64,000 nucleotides of DNA. It comes from Prevotella melaninogenica. GTDB taxonomy: Bacteria > Bacteroidota > Bacteroidia > Bacteroidales > Bacteroidaceae. Below the pieces are notes generated by a model, which was not told the origin of the DNA, made no database searches, and saw only the letters and a program-made list of their open reading frames with translations. This document shows positions 9,201 through 18,013 of the stretch, one piece after another. The translations under genes were made by a program, and so were the position numbers. The DNA lies in the NCBI RefSeq assembly GCF_013267595.1, contig NZ_CP054011.1, positions 1,890,178 to 1,954,177 of the forward strand. The letters run 5' to 3'. Each line of letters starts with the position of its first letter. Position 1 is the stretch's first letter.

Positions 9201-9388
9201 ACCGTTTACCAAAGGCATTGGTTACAAAGTGGGGTCTTGGTGGTATTGCTGTAAAGGCTGGTGTTGAGAACCTCTTCACACTCACAAGTCGTAAGGGTTT
9301 GAACCCACAGTATAGCTTTAATGGTGACAGTGACGATACTTATGTATCTGCACGTGTGTTCAACTTCGGTTTGACAGTCGATCTCTAA
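6203..9388 (+). CDS. SusC-family TonB-linked outer-membrane transporter
   Basis: A 1061-residue outer-membrane protein. Residues 1-21 are a signal peptide (ALAQTE), residues about 22-95 are the carboxypeptidase-D-like domain typical of SusC proteins (GQPVVGASILVSGT, GTVTDVDGKF), then a TonB-box/plug region (DEVVIVAYGTAKRQSITGS, GVGTLVKDADQPLYIVDG, SVLKDASSAALYGNRAANGVV) and a 22-strand barrel to the C-terminus (VSARVFNFGLTVDL). It should import an oligomeric ligand with its SusD partner 27 bp downstream. No glycan hydrolase is in the same operon, so the ligand cannot be inferred; peptides or glycans are both possible. Confidence 0.93.
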   Translation: MEKRLMMFLVGLFLSLGTALAQTEISGTVVSTDDGQPVVGASILVSGTQTGTVTDVDGKFRLSAPAGVKLIVSYVGMKTKTVTATNNMKVSLTPDDKNLDEVVIVAYGTAKRQSITGSVAVVDSKKISNRISTTVTGALEGSAPGVQVNNSYGEPGTTPKIHIRGVGTLVKDADQPLYIVDGTPFEGNIAELNPSDIESMSVLKDASSAALYGNRAANGVVLITTKKAKFTTKPNITLKMDQGVYRRGIAEYDRLGPNEWMEASWRAMKNYALSGGIASTDAAAGTYATQHLVPDYVKRNIYDGADDALFDANGKLTAAMRAGYDDLDWQKAVERTGHRQEYNLSAAVASDKYNIYSSAGYLNEQGYTLNSGYERFTGRINTQYTANKWLELGLNLSGTSSVRSYNSSAKETFYANPFYVTRYMAPVYPVYLHNADGTYALDANGNKQYDTTSEYLDNRNLPYEMTMDMDRTRRNVLDGLLYTKISLPYGFSLTGKVDLNHANENRQTYNNPVIGDGASNNGRLTERSYQYISYTGQELLNWDHNFDLHHVDVLLGHENYSWNNKYARVMNTNAAIEGLRALSNFVLNSDTEGYFEDYRTESYLGRLRYNYDEKYFFDFSLRRDGSSKFHKDKRWGNFFSAGVNWNIKKENFMKDVKWVDALRARVSYGEVGNDAAVNFYGYQALYYITKNGGNPALVRQKLSALDLKWETTQTFDFGVEGTLFDRLNFSLGYFDKRSKDLLFEVRFPLSAGSFFANDAIQNLTQYQNIGTISNRGFEIMLGGDVVRSKDWTWNLSLDATTLKNKVLKLPKGEDILHGQQNYSEGHSAYEWYTYHFVGVDQMTGKSLYDLDPKLEATASAAGNLVEINGTKYTTSTAQAIRKWAGTALPSVYGSFSSNLRWKDLSLSMLMTYSLGGKTMDGSYRALMSTGSASSASALHKDALNSWNGVPAGMTATSANRIDPNGTPILDFNGSVDNNALSDRWLTSSSYFIMKNIMLTYRLPKALVTKWGLGGIAVKAGVENLFTLTSRKGLNPQYSFNGDSDDTYVSARVFNFGLTVDL

Positions 9389-9415
9389 TATTGTAGAATT
9401 TAAAAAGGGAATAAT

Positions 9416-11035
9416 ATGAAATATTCAATAAATAAATTCACCGCAGGGGCTTTACTTGCTGTAGCTGCAATGACAGCATCTTGCTCCAGTGATTATCTCA
9501 ATGTATCACCAGCAGAGTCGGCTGAGCCTTCTGCAGCATATGCTAATACAAGCAATGCGCGTAACACCTTGAATGGTATAGCAAAGTCGATGACCGTACA
9601 GCAGTACTACTATGGTCAGGGATTCGCAGGTGAAAATGCGATAATGCGTCTCTATGAGAATCTTCCAAGTCAGAATTATAACTATAACCGTTATGCTTCT
9701 GGTTGGGCACCTATCCATAACCAAGATTATCACTATAGGTCTACTACTAAGTATGATTCTTATGCGTGGGCATACTATTTTCAGATTATTAACAATGCAA
9801 ATGCACTCCTTGCTAACATTGATAATGCCACTGGTTCTGATGCGGATAGGAAGTTTATCAAGGCTTCGGCATTGACTTTCCGTGCATATGCTTATGAGAA
9901 GTTAGTACATTACTACTGCTATCGTTGGCAGGATAGTAACAATGGTGCTTCTCAGGGATTGCCATTGCGCCTTGACACTTCTACGGGTCATTTGAAGGCT
10001 TCTACGCTTGCTGAGACTTATGCTCAGATTTATAAGGACTGTCAGGATGCGATTACACTCTTCACTGAGAGTGGTGTGATGCGTTCAACAGCCGAGTGTT
10101 GGATTCCTGATATTAATACTGCCCATGCTGTTTATGCACGTGCTGCTTTAACTCGTCAGGATTATGCTACTGCTTTGGCACAGGCTAAGTTGGCACAGAT
10201 TAACCGTCCTTTGATGACAGGTGATGCATATGCAGCTGGTTTTTATAAGCCAAACGATGAGTGGATTCTCGGTAGTTATGGTGATGCAAGTGAACAGAAC
10301 TGGTATTGGGCATTTGGTGTACAGGGTGCTTGTAATGGTCACTATGCAAGTACGCAGAGTACTGGTGCTGGTACTATTGGTCATGAGTTGATTACTCGTA
10401 TCCCTAATAACGATGCTCGTAAGCAGCTCTTTATTACTGCAGATAAGTTCCGCAGCATTGATATTACTAAAGATGCACAGGTAAATCAGACCTATGGCAT
10501 CATAGGTTTGGGTGATGAAGGTGTTTTGGCACAGGCCGACTCTATCGTTAAAAAGCATCAGATTGCTGGTCTCTCTGCAGCTTACGCTTCTGGTTATATC
10601 TATTTGGATGGGCAGATGAAGTTCTGGGTAACTGCACAGCCAGGTGTTAGTTATGTTCCTTTCATCCGTTCAAGTGAGATGGTTCTTATCGAGGCTGAGG
10701 CTAATTACTTCTTGGGTAACACTGCTGATGCACAGGCAGCATTGGTAAAACTGAATGCTACCACAGGTCGTAACTCAAGCTACACCTGTACAAAGACTGG
10801 TACTGATCTCTTTAATGAAATCAAGGATTACCGTGAGGTTGAACTTTGGGGTGAAGGCTTTGCATGGAGTGATTACAAGCGTTGGAACATTCCTATTGTT
10901 CGCCACTCATTTGCTCAAGGTGGTAATGCACACGCAGCTGTTGCAAAAACAATCGCTGTAGACTACGGAAATAAGTGGACTTGGGTGGTTCCACAGAACG
11001 AGATCGACTATAATGATCTTTTGAATAACGAGTAA
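9416..11035 (+). CDS. SusD-family surface lipoprotein
   Basis: A 539-residue lipoprotein with a type II signal peptide ending MTASC (lipid Cys at about residue 23). The helical TPR-like SusD fold is indicated by the N-terminal RNTLNGIAKSM block, NNANALLANIDNATG, FRAYAYEKLVHYY and the C-terminal EIKDYREVELWGEGFAWSDYKRW motif, which is diagnostic. It caps the SusC barrel at the cell surface and binds the ligand. Translation is probably coupled to susC. The operon ends at the terminator 11057-11094. Confidence 0.93.
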   Translation: MKYSINKFTAGALLAVAAMTASCSSDYLNVSPAESAEPSAAYANTSNARNTLNGIAKSMTVQQYYYGQGFAGENAIMRLYENLPSQNYNYNRYASGWAPIHNQDYHYRSTTKYDSYAWAYYFQIINNANALLANIDNATGSDADRKFIKASALTFRAYAYEKLVHYYCYRWQDSNNGASQGLPLRLDTSTGHLKASTLAETYAQIYKDCQDAITLFTESGVMRSTAECWIPDINTAHAVYARAALTRQDYATALAQAKLAQINRPLMTGDAYAAGFYKPNDEWILGSYGDASEQNWYWAFGVQGACNGHYASTQSTGAGTIGHELITRIPNNDARKQLFITADKFRSIDITKDAQVNQTYGIIGLGDEGVLAQADSIVKKHQIAGLSAAYASGYIYLDGQMKFWVTAQPGVSYVPFIRSSEMVLIEAEANYFLGNTADAQAALVKLNATTGRNSSYTCTKTGTDLFNEIKDYREVELWGEGFAWSDYKRWNIPIVRHSFAQGGNAHAAVAKTIAVDYGNKWTWVVPQNEIDYNDLLNNE

Positions 11036-11056
11036 ACCATAGCTTGGTATAATAAT

Positions 11057-11094
11057 AAAAAGGCAGGTAGAACGTGTTTCTTTCTGCCTTTTTT
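11057..11094 (+). terminator. susCD terminator
   Basis: aaaaaggcag (11057-11066) pairs with ctgccttttt (11084-11093) and is followed by further T residues, a standard intrinsic terminator 22 bp after susD. Confidence 0.85.
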
Positions 11095-11162
11095 ATGTTA
11101 TCTATATTTTATTAGACTCATTTGGTTTTTCAAGTGATATGGCAGTTATTCTTTATTGTATT

Positions 11163-11248
11163 TTTGCTGTCACTACTGTCACATAAAGTGTTTTTCTAAC
11201 TTGTTAGTTACCAGTAGTATTATGTGAAATGTTAAAAGTGACAGCAAA
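11163..11248 (+). mobile_element. MITE-like 86-bp element, copy 1
   Basis: The element begins TTTGCTGTCACT and ends AGTGACAGCAAA, a perfect 12-bp terminal inverted repeat. An internal TAACTTGTTAGTT segment is shared with the copies at 13870-13955 and 37336-37420. It encodes nothing. It lies between the susD terminator and the WYL regulator. The rest of 11095-11456 is AT-rich and shows no gene. Confidence 0.75.
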
Positions 11249-11456
11249 TCAATATAAAAGTATTCTTGTAAAAAGCATAATAATCTTGTGTTTGTCAAGG
11301 AGCCTTTATCTGTCAATATTGGAAGAAAATCTTATTATAGACGGAAATGTTTGTGGACTAAGTTATATTAGATTATGACCAAAGATAAAAAACGTTGCAC
11401 AGGTTAATAAAAGTGTTGTTTCTGCGTTATATATTATATTTCTATTCATTGTAAGA

Positions 11457-12377
11457 ATGAGGTTTGATAAACTAAAGAAACAGTTAGAACTGTTGATTCT
11501 ATTGTCTGATGGACGCAATTATACGGTTGAAGAACTGTGTGAGCGGATGAATTTGTCGCGTAGGAATTTCTATTACCTACTCGACTTCATCAAGCATGCA
11601 GGTTTTATCGTATTTAAGAATCAGGGCTATTATCATATTGATCGTCGCTCTCCTTTCTTCACACAGCTGTTACAAACGATTCAGTTTACAGATAAGGATG
11701 TGAAGACGATACATAGTGTACTGACAATGGCTGGTAATGATAGTGAGATGGTGAACCAGCTAAGGCAGAAGTTAGAAAGTTCTTATAATTTCTCTGTGTC
11801 AGCTGAGTCGCCTATTCGTCGCCAAATGGAGAGTAACTTAAAACTGTTACGCAAGGCTATGGTAGAGAAGAAGACGGTTCGGTTAATTGGTTATTCAAGT
11901 CCACATAGTCATTCTGTTAAGGATCGTCTTGTAGAGCCTTTCCTTTTATTGCATAATAATGAGGATGTACGCTGTCATGAATTGGTGTCAAAACAAAATA
12001 AGACATTTAAGATTTCTCGCATGACGAGTGTGGAGATATTAGATACATCGTGGTTACATGAAGACAAGCATAGGCAGGTGTTTACGGATATCTTTATGTT
12101 TAGTAGTGAGGAACGATATCGTGTGAAGTTACGTTTAGGACAGTTATCCCACAATCTCTTTAAGGAAGAATACCCACAAGGGGCGCATTATATTACTCCG
12201 AATGCGGATGGCTCGTGGCTTTTAGATATAGAAGTATGTGATTATCGTGGTTTAGGTCGTTTCGTTCTCGGACTCTTTAAAGATATAGAAATCATAGAGG
12301 GTGATGGTTTTAAGGCATATCTGAGAGCGGAAATAGAAAGTCTTATTGATTCGTCAAACCAACTATTGCAGAAGTAG
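11457..12377 (+). CDS. WYL-domain transcriptional regulator
   Basis: A 306-residue DNA-binding regulator. The N-terminal 60 residues form a winged helix (YTVEELCERMNLSRRNFYYLLDFIK) and residues about 135-215 form a WYL domain (RLIGYSSPHSH, VEPFLLLHNNEDVRCHEL, FKISRMTSVEIL), followed by the WCX-type C-terminal domain (YRVKLRLG, DIEVCDYRGLGRFVLGLF). WYL proteins sense nucleic acids or other ligands and are often repressors. The gene stands alone downstream of susCD after the MITE-like element. The target is unknown; susCD or the following esterase are candidates by position only. Confidence 0.85.
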   Translation: MRFDKLKKQLELLILLSDGRNYTVEELCERMNLSRRNFYYLLDFIKHAGFIVFKNQGYYHIDRRSPFFTQLLQTIQFTDKDVKTIHSVLTMAGNDSEMVNQLRQKLESSYNFSVSAESPIRRQMESNLKLLRKAMVEKKTVRLIGYSSPHSHSVKDRLVEPFLLLHNNEDVRCHELVSKQNKTFKISRMTSVEILDTSWLHEDKHRQVFTDIFMFSSEERYRVKLRLGQLSHNLFKEEYPQGAHYITPNADGSWLLDIEVCDYRGLGRFVLGLFKDIEIIEGDGFKAYLRAEIESLIDSSNQLLQK

Positions 12378-12507
12378 GAAAATCATTCTTTATTTTATTA
12401 TTCATAACAAAACATCATTATTTATCATCAACCTTTCATCAATAGAAATATGTTCTCTTTTAGTTAGAGGTAGTGCGAGAGGCTTGGGAGGTTTAAAATT
12501 CAGGACA

Positions 12508-13749
12508 ATGTTTACACGTAAGATTTTATTCGTTTTATTGTTTTTTATCACATTCAACGCTTATGCACAGCAAGAGCGTTGGGTAGGTACATGGGCTTGT
12601 GCGCCACAGACAGTCGATAAGGGTTTTATGCCTTATAATAACCAGATGACGAATCGCTCCGTACGACAGGTTGTGAAGGTGAGTATCGGTGGGCCTGTTA
12701 TTCGTTTGCAGTTGAGTAATGAACTGTCTTCTGAGCCTGTTGAGATTACCAGTGTTTATATTGCAAAGGCTGGAGAAGGGTCAGAGATACAGAAGAATTC
12801 AGCTAAGTATCTCCGTTTTAATAATAAACGTCGGGTAACGATACCTGCTGGTAAGGCTGCCTTTTCAGATGCGTTGAAATTCGATTTACAACCATTGGAG
12901 CGTTTGTCAATTACGATTAACTATCTTAAAGCACCAAAAGAACCTACTGTTCACATGGGTTCGCGTACTACATCTTATATATTACGTGGTGTGACAAATG
13001 CTAATACTGATTTCTCAACAGCTTTCAAAGAGGACCATTGGTTTAATATTTCTGCTATTGATGTTCTTGATGCCTCTGCTTCCAGTGTGGCTATCCTTGG
13101 TAATAGTATTACCGATGGAAAGGGTTGTGTTACAAATGCACAAGACCGCTGGCCTGATTTTATGTCTGCCGTACTGAATGGAGAACATGAGTCGAAGAGT
13201 CCGAAAACGGGTGTATTGAATCTTGGTATTGGGGATAATCGTATCCTCTCTGTGGGTTTAGGACAGCCTGGAAAGGAGCGTTTCGATCGTGATATCTTGG
13301 GACAAAGAGGACTTCGTGCAGTAATCATCTTCGAGGCTATTAATGATATCGGTACGTCAACCAATCCAGAAGAAACTGCTCGCCAGTTGATAGAAGCCTA
13401 TCAAGTGATGATAGAGAAGGCTCGACAACGTGGCTTGAAGGTCTATATGGGTACGATAACTCCTTTTAATGGCTGCAAAGGTTACTTTACAGAGGCACGT
13501 GATGCAGCACGTAAGACTGTGAACGAATGGATAAGAACAAACCATGAAATCGACGGTTTCATCGACTTTGATGAACTCATGCGTGATCCGTCATCACCCG
13601 ACCGTTTGCGTAAAGAATGGCAGATTGGTGACTGGTTACATCCTAACCCTAAAGGGTATAAGATGATGGGAGAATATGCTGCCAAGAGTCTCGAAGAGAT
13701 GAATGTATCAACTCCTTCCAATCAACGACCATTGACAGAAAGGAAGTAA
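12508..13749 (+). CDS. secreted SGNH/GDSL-family esterase
   Basis: A 413-residue secreted hydrolase. I start at 12508 because that ATG opens a signal peptide (MFTRKILFVLLFFITFNAYA) with a purine-rich AGGACA just upstream; the frame is open further upstream to 12346 but overlaps the preceding gene and has no signal sequence. Block I is AILGNSITDG (catalytic Ser, about residue 196), block III includes FEAINDIG, and the C-terminal DWLHPNPKGY supplies the Asp-His pair. The N-terminal 150 residues form a beta-rich accessory domain. The family removes acetyl or similar ester groups from plant polysaccharides or other substrates; the actual substrate is unknown. Confidence 0.85.
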   Translation: MFTRKILFVLLFFITFNAYAQQERWVGTWACAPQTVDKGFMPYNNQMTNRSVRQVVKVSIGGPVIRLQLSNELSSEPVEITSVYIAKAGEGSEIQKNSAKYLRFNNKRRVTIPAGKAAFSDALKFDLQPLERLSITINYLKAPKEPTVHMGSRTTSYILRGVTNANTDFSTAFKEDHWFNISAIDVLDASASSVAILGNSITDGKGCVTNAQDRWPDFMSAVLNGEHESKSPKTGVLNLGIGDNRILSVGLGQPGKERFDRDILGQRGLRAVIIFEAINDIGTSTNPEETARQLIEAYQVMIEKARQRGLKVYMGTITPFNGCKGYFTEARDAARKTVNEWIRTNHEIDGFIDFDELMRDPSSPDRLRKEWQIGDWLHPNPKGYKMMGEYAAKSLEEMNVSTPSNQRPLTERK

Positions 13750-13869
13750 TAGCATCCATATCGTTCGACTCCTATACGATAATGTCTATCATTCTTACTG
13801 AAAATGAAAATCTACTTTAGAATGATAGATATTCTCTTTCTATAGCAAAGCAAGAATCTATAAATAAAG

Positions 13870-13955
13870 TTTCCTGTCATATCTGTTATCCATCAGATCC
13901 ATCTAAGTTGTTAATTTACAGTGGACTTACACGAAATGTTAAATATGACAGCAAA
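13870..13955 (+). mobile_element. MITE-like element, copy 2 (diverged)
   Basis: TTTCCTGTCATA at the left and TATGACAGCAAA at the right form an imperfect terminal inverted repeat, and the interior (TAAGTTGTTAATTTACAGTGG) aligns with copies 1 and 3. The length is 86 bp. It lies in the 330-bp gap between the esterase and the convergent PoNi-like gene, which otherwise shows no feature. Confidence 0.65.
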
Positions 13956-14079
13956 AGAAAATAAAACTATTTTGTAATATTATGTACTATATTCTGATCA
14001 TAATAGATGCTATCACTTCCTAATTTAGAAAAGTCTACTGCTTCGTATATTACAAGGTGAAAGCAGTATCTGATCATTA

Positions 14080-14886
14080 TTACTCATCGTTAGTTGTATC
14101 GTCTTCTTCCCAATGTACCATGTCATAAGGATAATATGGATTATCCTTTAGGTCGGAATCATCTATCTGCAGTATCTTTGCTACGGCTGCGACCTCCCAA
14201 GCCCAATAACCACGATAACAGCTTGTTTTCAAATGATTATTATACCAAGGGGCATCCTTGTTCAAGTTATACCATTTCCTGATGTAATCTATCAAAGCTT
14301 TCTTCGCTGCTTGCGCATCAGACAACTGTGTTAATTTGAAAAGCCCTTTATACAATTTAGGGAAGGCAAGCTTGTTTGCATGCGTTTGTTTCTTATCTTC
14401 GCCCATTCGAGAGTTCAGCATAAACCAGAGTAAAAGGTCTGGAGTCCAATCAGCTGGCTTTGCCTGATTATCTACCCGTTCCACATAATCAATAAGCTGC
14501 TGAAACTCTGCACAGGAAACATTTAGTAGAATACCTAACGAAACTCGTTTCAGGATTTCAAAATATATTGGGTCTTCAATAGCAAGCCCCGTTATAAAAT
14601 ACTCCAAAGAATTTGAATATATTCGTTTTAATTCCGTCATATTCGCATCCATAGAATACCTTATTTCTATTCCAGAGATGTACCGTTCCCCTAATGACCA
14701 ATGTAAGTATACGGTATCTAACCTTTTGTTGGTATTTGCTTCCAATATTAATCTCTCGGTTTCACCTTTATTTTTCGCGATTTCTATCAACATCTTGCTA
14801 AAGAATTTCCTATTCTTTATTTTATCCCTAATAGCTTTATCTTGCTTCTGTTTAGCATGGCTAAGGAAATAATCAAATATACCCAT
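14080..14886 (-). CDS. PoNi-like immunity protein (DUF1911 family)
   Basis: A 268-residue cytoplasmic, mainly helical protein. The C-terminal block YRGYWAWEVAAVAKILQIDDSDLKDNPYYPYDMVHW is the hallmark of the DUF1911/PoNi_C family, whose studied members neutralise PoNe DNase effectors delivered by type VI or other systems. The N-terminal half matches the helical DUF1910-type part. No PoNe toxin, VgrG or Rhs gene is visible nearby, so it would be an orphan immunity gene protecting against neighbours. The family call is strong; the exact toxin is unknown. Confidence 0.75.
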   Translation of the reverse strand: MGIFDYFLSHAKQKQDKAIRDKIKNRKFFSKMLIEIAKNKGETERLILEANTNKRLDTVYLHWSLGERYISGIEIRYSMDANMTELKRIYSNSLEYFITGLAIEDPIYFEILKRVSLGILLNVSCAEFQQLIDYVERVDNQAKPADWTPDLLLWFMLNSRMGEDKKQTHANKLAFPKLYKGLFKLTQLSDAQAAKKALIDYIRKWYNLNKDAPWYNNHLKTSCYRGYWAWEVAAVAKILQIDDSDLKDNPYYPYDMVHWEEDDTTNDE

Positions 14887-14923
14887 AACTTATTCTTTTA
14901 TTAGGAAATACAACCCAATAACA

Positions 14924-15646
14924 TTATTGCTGCATTGGTATTGACGAGTAACTCTTAGAGTCATGATATAATTCCTCTATACTCTTCCAATCAGTAGGAG
15001 AATCATCCCGAATTATTTCAACAGCCTTCTGGGTATATAATGTTTCTCCATTAATCCCATCAATGAGATAAATGTCATTCCGATTATCTTTCCAATGAGC
15101 ACAGACTATATAAATCGGTCGCTTAATGTACTCTCGTTCTTCATAACGTCTTACACTAAATACTTCCTTCTTATCCATGAGATTAATACCATATTGGTGC
15201 AACATTTTTACTTTTAATGAATCTATGCTAAACTTATAAGGCAAATCATAATCTACACATTTTACTTCATGTCCATGACCATCGAATTGATATCCTTTAC
15301 CTACTGGCATTTGATAAAGATATGCACAATATGCCGTTATATTTCCCACTGTGTTATACAGATAGATATATTCGTATGGAGAGTCTCTATATGTATGAGA
15401 CTCTCGAAAGCCAGCAAAGGAGTTATTTACGTATTCATCACTTAACTCTATAAGCTCACCCAACTTTCCTTCTTTGCGTATACGATAAGCAGTAGGATTT
15501 TTTCTTACTAACCTCTTATACTCCTCAATATCAAATCGCTTATATCTTAAAGTATCCTTGTCACTATTATTACTTAAATTATCTTGCCCAACACATGTTG
15601 TCGCAAACAATAATAACCATAGAATTACCGATAACTTACTCATCAT
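14924..15646 (-). CDS. secreted protein, unknown, paired with PoNi-like gene
   Basis: A 240-residue protein with a signal peptide (MMSKLSVILWLLLFATTCVGQ). A Met one codon later is an equally good start. The mature part has no second membrane segment, is Tyr-rich (VGNITAYCAYLYQMPVGKGYQF) and ends with a charged region (DDSPTDWKSIEELYHDSKSY). It precedes the PoNi-like gene by 38 bp on the same strand and is probably co-transcribed. A periplasmic immunity or accessory role is possible by position but unproven; I do not recognise a domain. Confidence 0.65.
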   Translation of the reverse strand: MMSKLSVILWLLLFATTCVGQDNLSNNSDKDTLRYKRFDIEEYKRLVRKNPTAYRIRKEGKLGELIELSDEYVNNSFAGFRESHTYRDSPYEYIYLYNTVGNITAYCAYLYQMPVGKGYQFDGHGHEVKCVDYDLPYKFSIDSLKVKMLHQYGINLMDKKEVFSVRRYEEREYIKRPIYIVCAHWKDNRNDIYLIDGINGETLYTQKAVEIIRDDSPTDWKSIEELYHDSKSYSSIPMQQ

Positions 15647-15763
15647 TAAATATTCTTCTTTTATAATTATGATTCGTGATAAGCCACATACACACTTACA
15701 TTATTGCGATTATAGATTTCTACTCTGCATGGGAATAATACCTATCTAAAGAATAAGAAAGGC

Positions 15764-17953
15764 TTACTCTGCAGTCAGTTCGAGTACTCTACTTGAACCC
15801 TCGTTGGCAGAGAGGACCATCAAACCTACCTTCATCAAATAGTCACCTGTATACCTTTGTCCATTACAAGTTAATGATGAAGTTGTGTTAGGCATAAGGT
15901 TGATTTCCTTCACTAAGTAAGTGCGGTTGGCATCAAGTCCCTGAAGACGCACTGCCTGCTGTGGCTCTGAGTAACGTGGATGCAAGTCGTAAGCGAAGAG
16001 TACAGCCTTTGCCTTGTCTTGTGATACATAGTTTACTGCCATATGTTGGGTTTCCTAAGGAGAAACAAGACGATAGAGTTCTCCGTCAAGGATGATATCT
16101 TTGAGACGGTTCCAGTTGGCAACAGCCTCCTGTACAAACTTATAATCCTCCGGTTTCATCGTCTTTAAGTCGAGGTCGAAGCCTAATTTACACAAACTTG
16201 CTACGTCTGTTCTGAACTTAACACTTGTGCGTCTGTTCCAGTTGGTGACGTGTGCAGCCAATGCCTTTGATGGGAAGAACTTCGACATACTATATTGTAT
16301 ATAGAGACGTTCGTATGGATCTGTGTCATCAGAAGGCCAGAATTCACCATAATACTTCAATGCCTGATAGTCGCAACGACCGCCACCACCAGAGCAGAGC
16401 ATCATCTCAAGTTTCGGATACTTTGCCTGAATACGGTCGAGTACCTTATAAAGACCACGTACATACTCAATATAGAGGTTTCCTTGATTAGCTTTCTGAT
16501 AAGGAGAATAGATATTGGTAATAGGGCTGTTGCAGTCCCATTTGAAGTAGACAATGTTCGGATTCTCTATCATTAGACGGTCTACAACGCTGTATACATA
16601 GTCCTGCACTTCAGGATTAGAGAGGTCGAGTACTAATTGATGACGGTAATAATAAGTCTCACGATTAGGCAATTCAATCACCCAATTCCGATGTTTCTCG
16701 TAGAGTTCACTCTTAGGATTAACCATTTCTGGCTCAATCCACAGTCCGAACTTTACTCCTGCTTCCTCTGCTGCTTTGGTTAAAGCAGGAATACCACCGG
16801 GCAGTTTTGTGCGAGTTGGCTCCCAATCGCCTAATCCGGCACGGTCGTCTTTGCGTGGATATTTGTTTGCAAACCAACCATCGTCCAAGAGGAACATGTC
16901 GACACCTAAGTCTTTGGCATCTTTCATCAGCTGTGCAAGCTTCTCTTGATTGAAGTCGAAGGCTGTGTTCTCCCAGTTATTGAGAAGGGTCATGCGACTA
17001 CCTTCACCATTCCAAAGCTGATATTTGCATGCCCAGTTCTGTAGGTTACGGCTTGCTTGCCCTGTTCCATTCTCACTCAAGGTGAAGATAAACTCTGGAG
17101 TCTTGAAGGTCTCGCCTACTTTCAACTTATAATTAGAAGCGTAAGAGTTGATAGCTGGGATGACACGGAGACAGTTGACATTATCTATTTCAAAGGTAAA
17201 ACTGAAGTTACCAGTCCATCCAATCGTACCTAACATCACACGTCCTTGATTCTCTTGTGCCGGTTGGTCGAAGCCAAGTTCAAAGAAAGGCTCACTCTGT
17301 TCAGCAGCACGTGTACCGAGCTTCGTGTCCACAATCTTCTTGCCAAACTGTAACTGCTGTACAGCAGGCTGACCTTCACGTGCCCAGTCGCTGTGATAGT
17401 TGGTGAGAAAATACTTTGAACTATTGAAATAGAGCATACCACTTGCATAACGCCAGAGCTTGATGGGCGACTTCTCATTATGCTTTATTTCACTCCACAT
17501 CTTGATAACATTCTCCTTTGAATATGCTACATAGTGAAGCGTTACCAGCACAGCATACTTATCATCAGCCAATTGTATGATGGTTTCTGTTCCACCCGGA
17601 ACAGTTTTCTGTGTACTATTTTGATAATATAAATAAGTGGTCTGGTTGCCATCAGCATGGGTAATGGCGACTGCAGGTTCAAACATATCCTCACCACCAG
17701 AGCCTGGATAAACCTCACGTCCACGCATACTATAGCTACCATCAGAGCCAGCATAGATATTCCAGTTAAAGTGATTGAAGTCGGCAGTACTGTTTAGTTT
17801 CTCACCAAAGTAGACTTGATAGAGTCTGTTTTTAGGTGAAACCTGCAGAATAAGGTCAATGTTATCCGTATTAATTCGGATAGATTGCTTGTCAGCAGCT
17901 CCTACGCAGAGGCTTAGGATAGCGCAGACGAATAGTAATAATAGCTTTTTCAT
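15764..17953 (-). pseudogene. GH36 alpha-galactosidase interrupted by one in-frame TAG
   Basis: Read through, this is a 729-codon gene of normal GH36 length. The signal peptide is residues 1-19. The (beta/alpha)8 core carries the catalytic nucleophile Asp473 in YFKWDCN and the acid/base in WPSDDTDP (Asp542/543). Codon 633 is TAG (plus 16055-16057), after ELYRLVSP. The same frame continues with ETQH then a Met and the 92-residue GH36 C-terminal beta-sandwich domain (KAVLFAYDLHPRYSEPQQAVRL) to a normal stop at 15764. No shift is needed; only one codon is changed, most simply from a Tyr codon. The main product would be 632 residues and lack the C-terminal domain. Options are a strain mutation, a sequencing error or read-through. 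Confidence 0.85.
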
Positions 17954-18013
17954 CTGTGTATTGGTTCTTGTTTTATTCTTTACAATCTGTATGTACTTGC
18001 AGTTACTGTGCGT

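Noticed and set aside
12346..12507. Longer start for the SGNH esterase
   Set aside because: The extension overlaps the preceding gene and would bury the signal peptide that begins at 12508.
16055..16057. TAG as a recoded amino acid (pyrrolysine or suppressor)
   Set aside because: No pyl genes or structure after the codon are visible, other genes end normally on TAG or TAA, and a simple nonsense change explains it.
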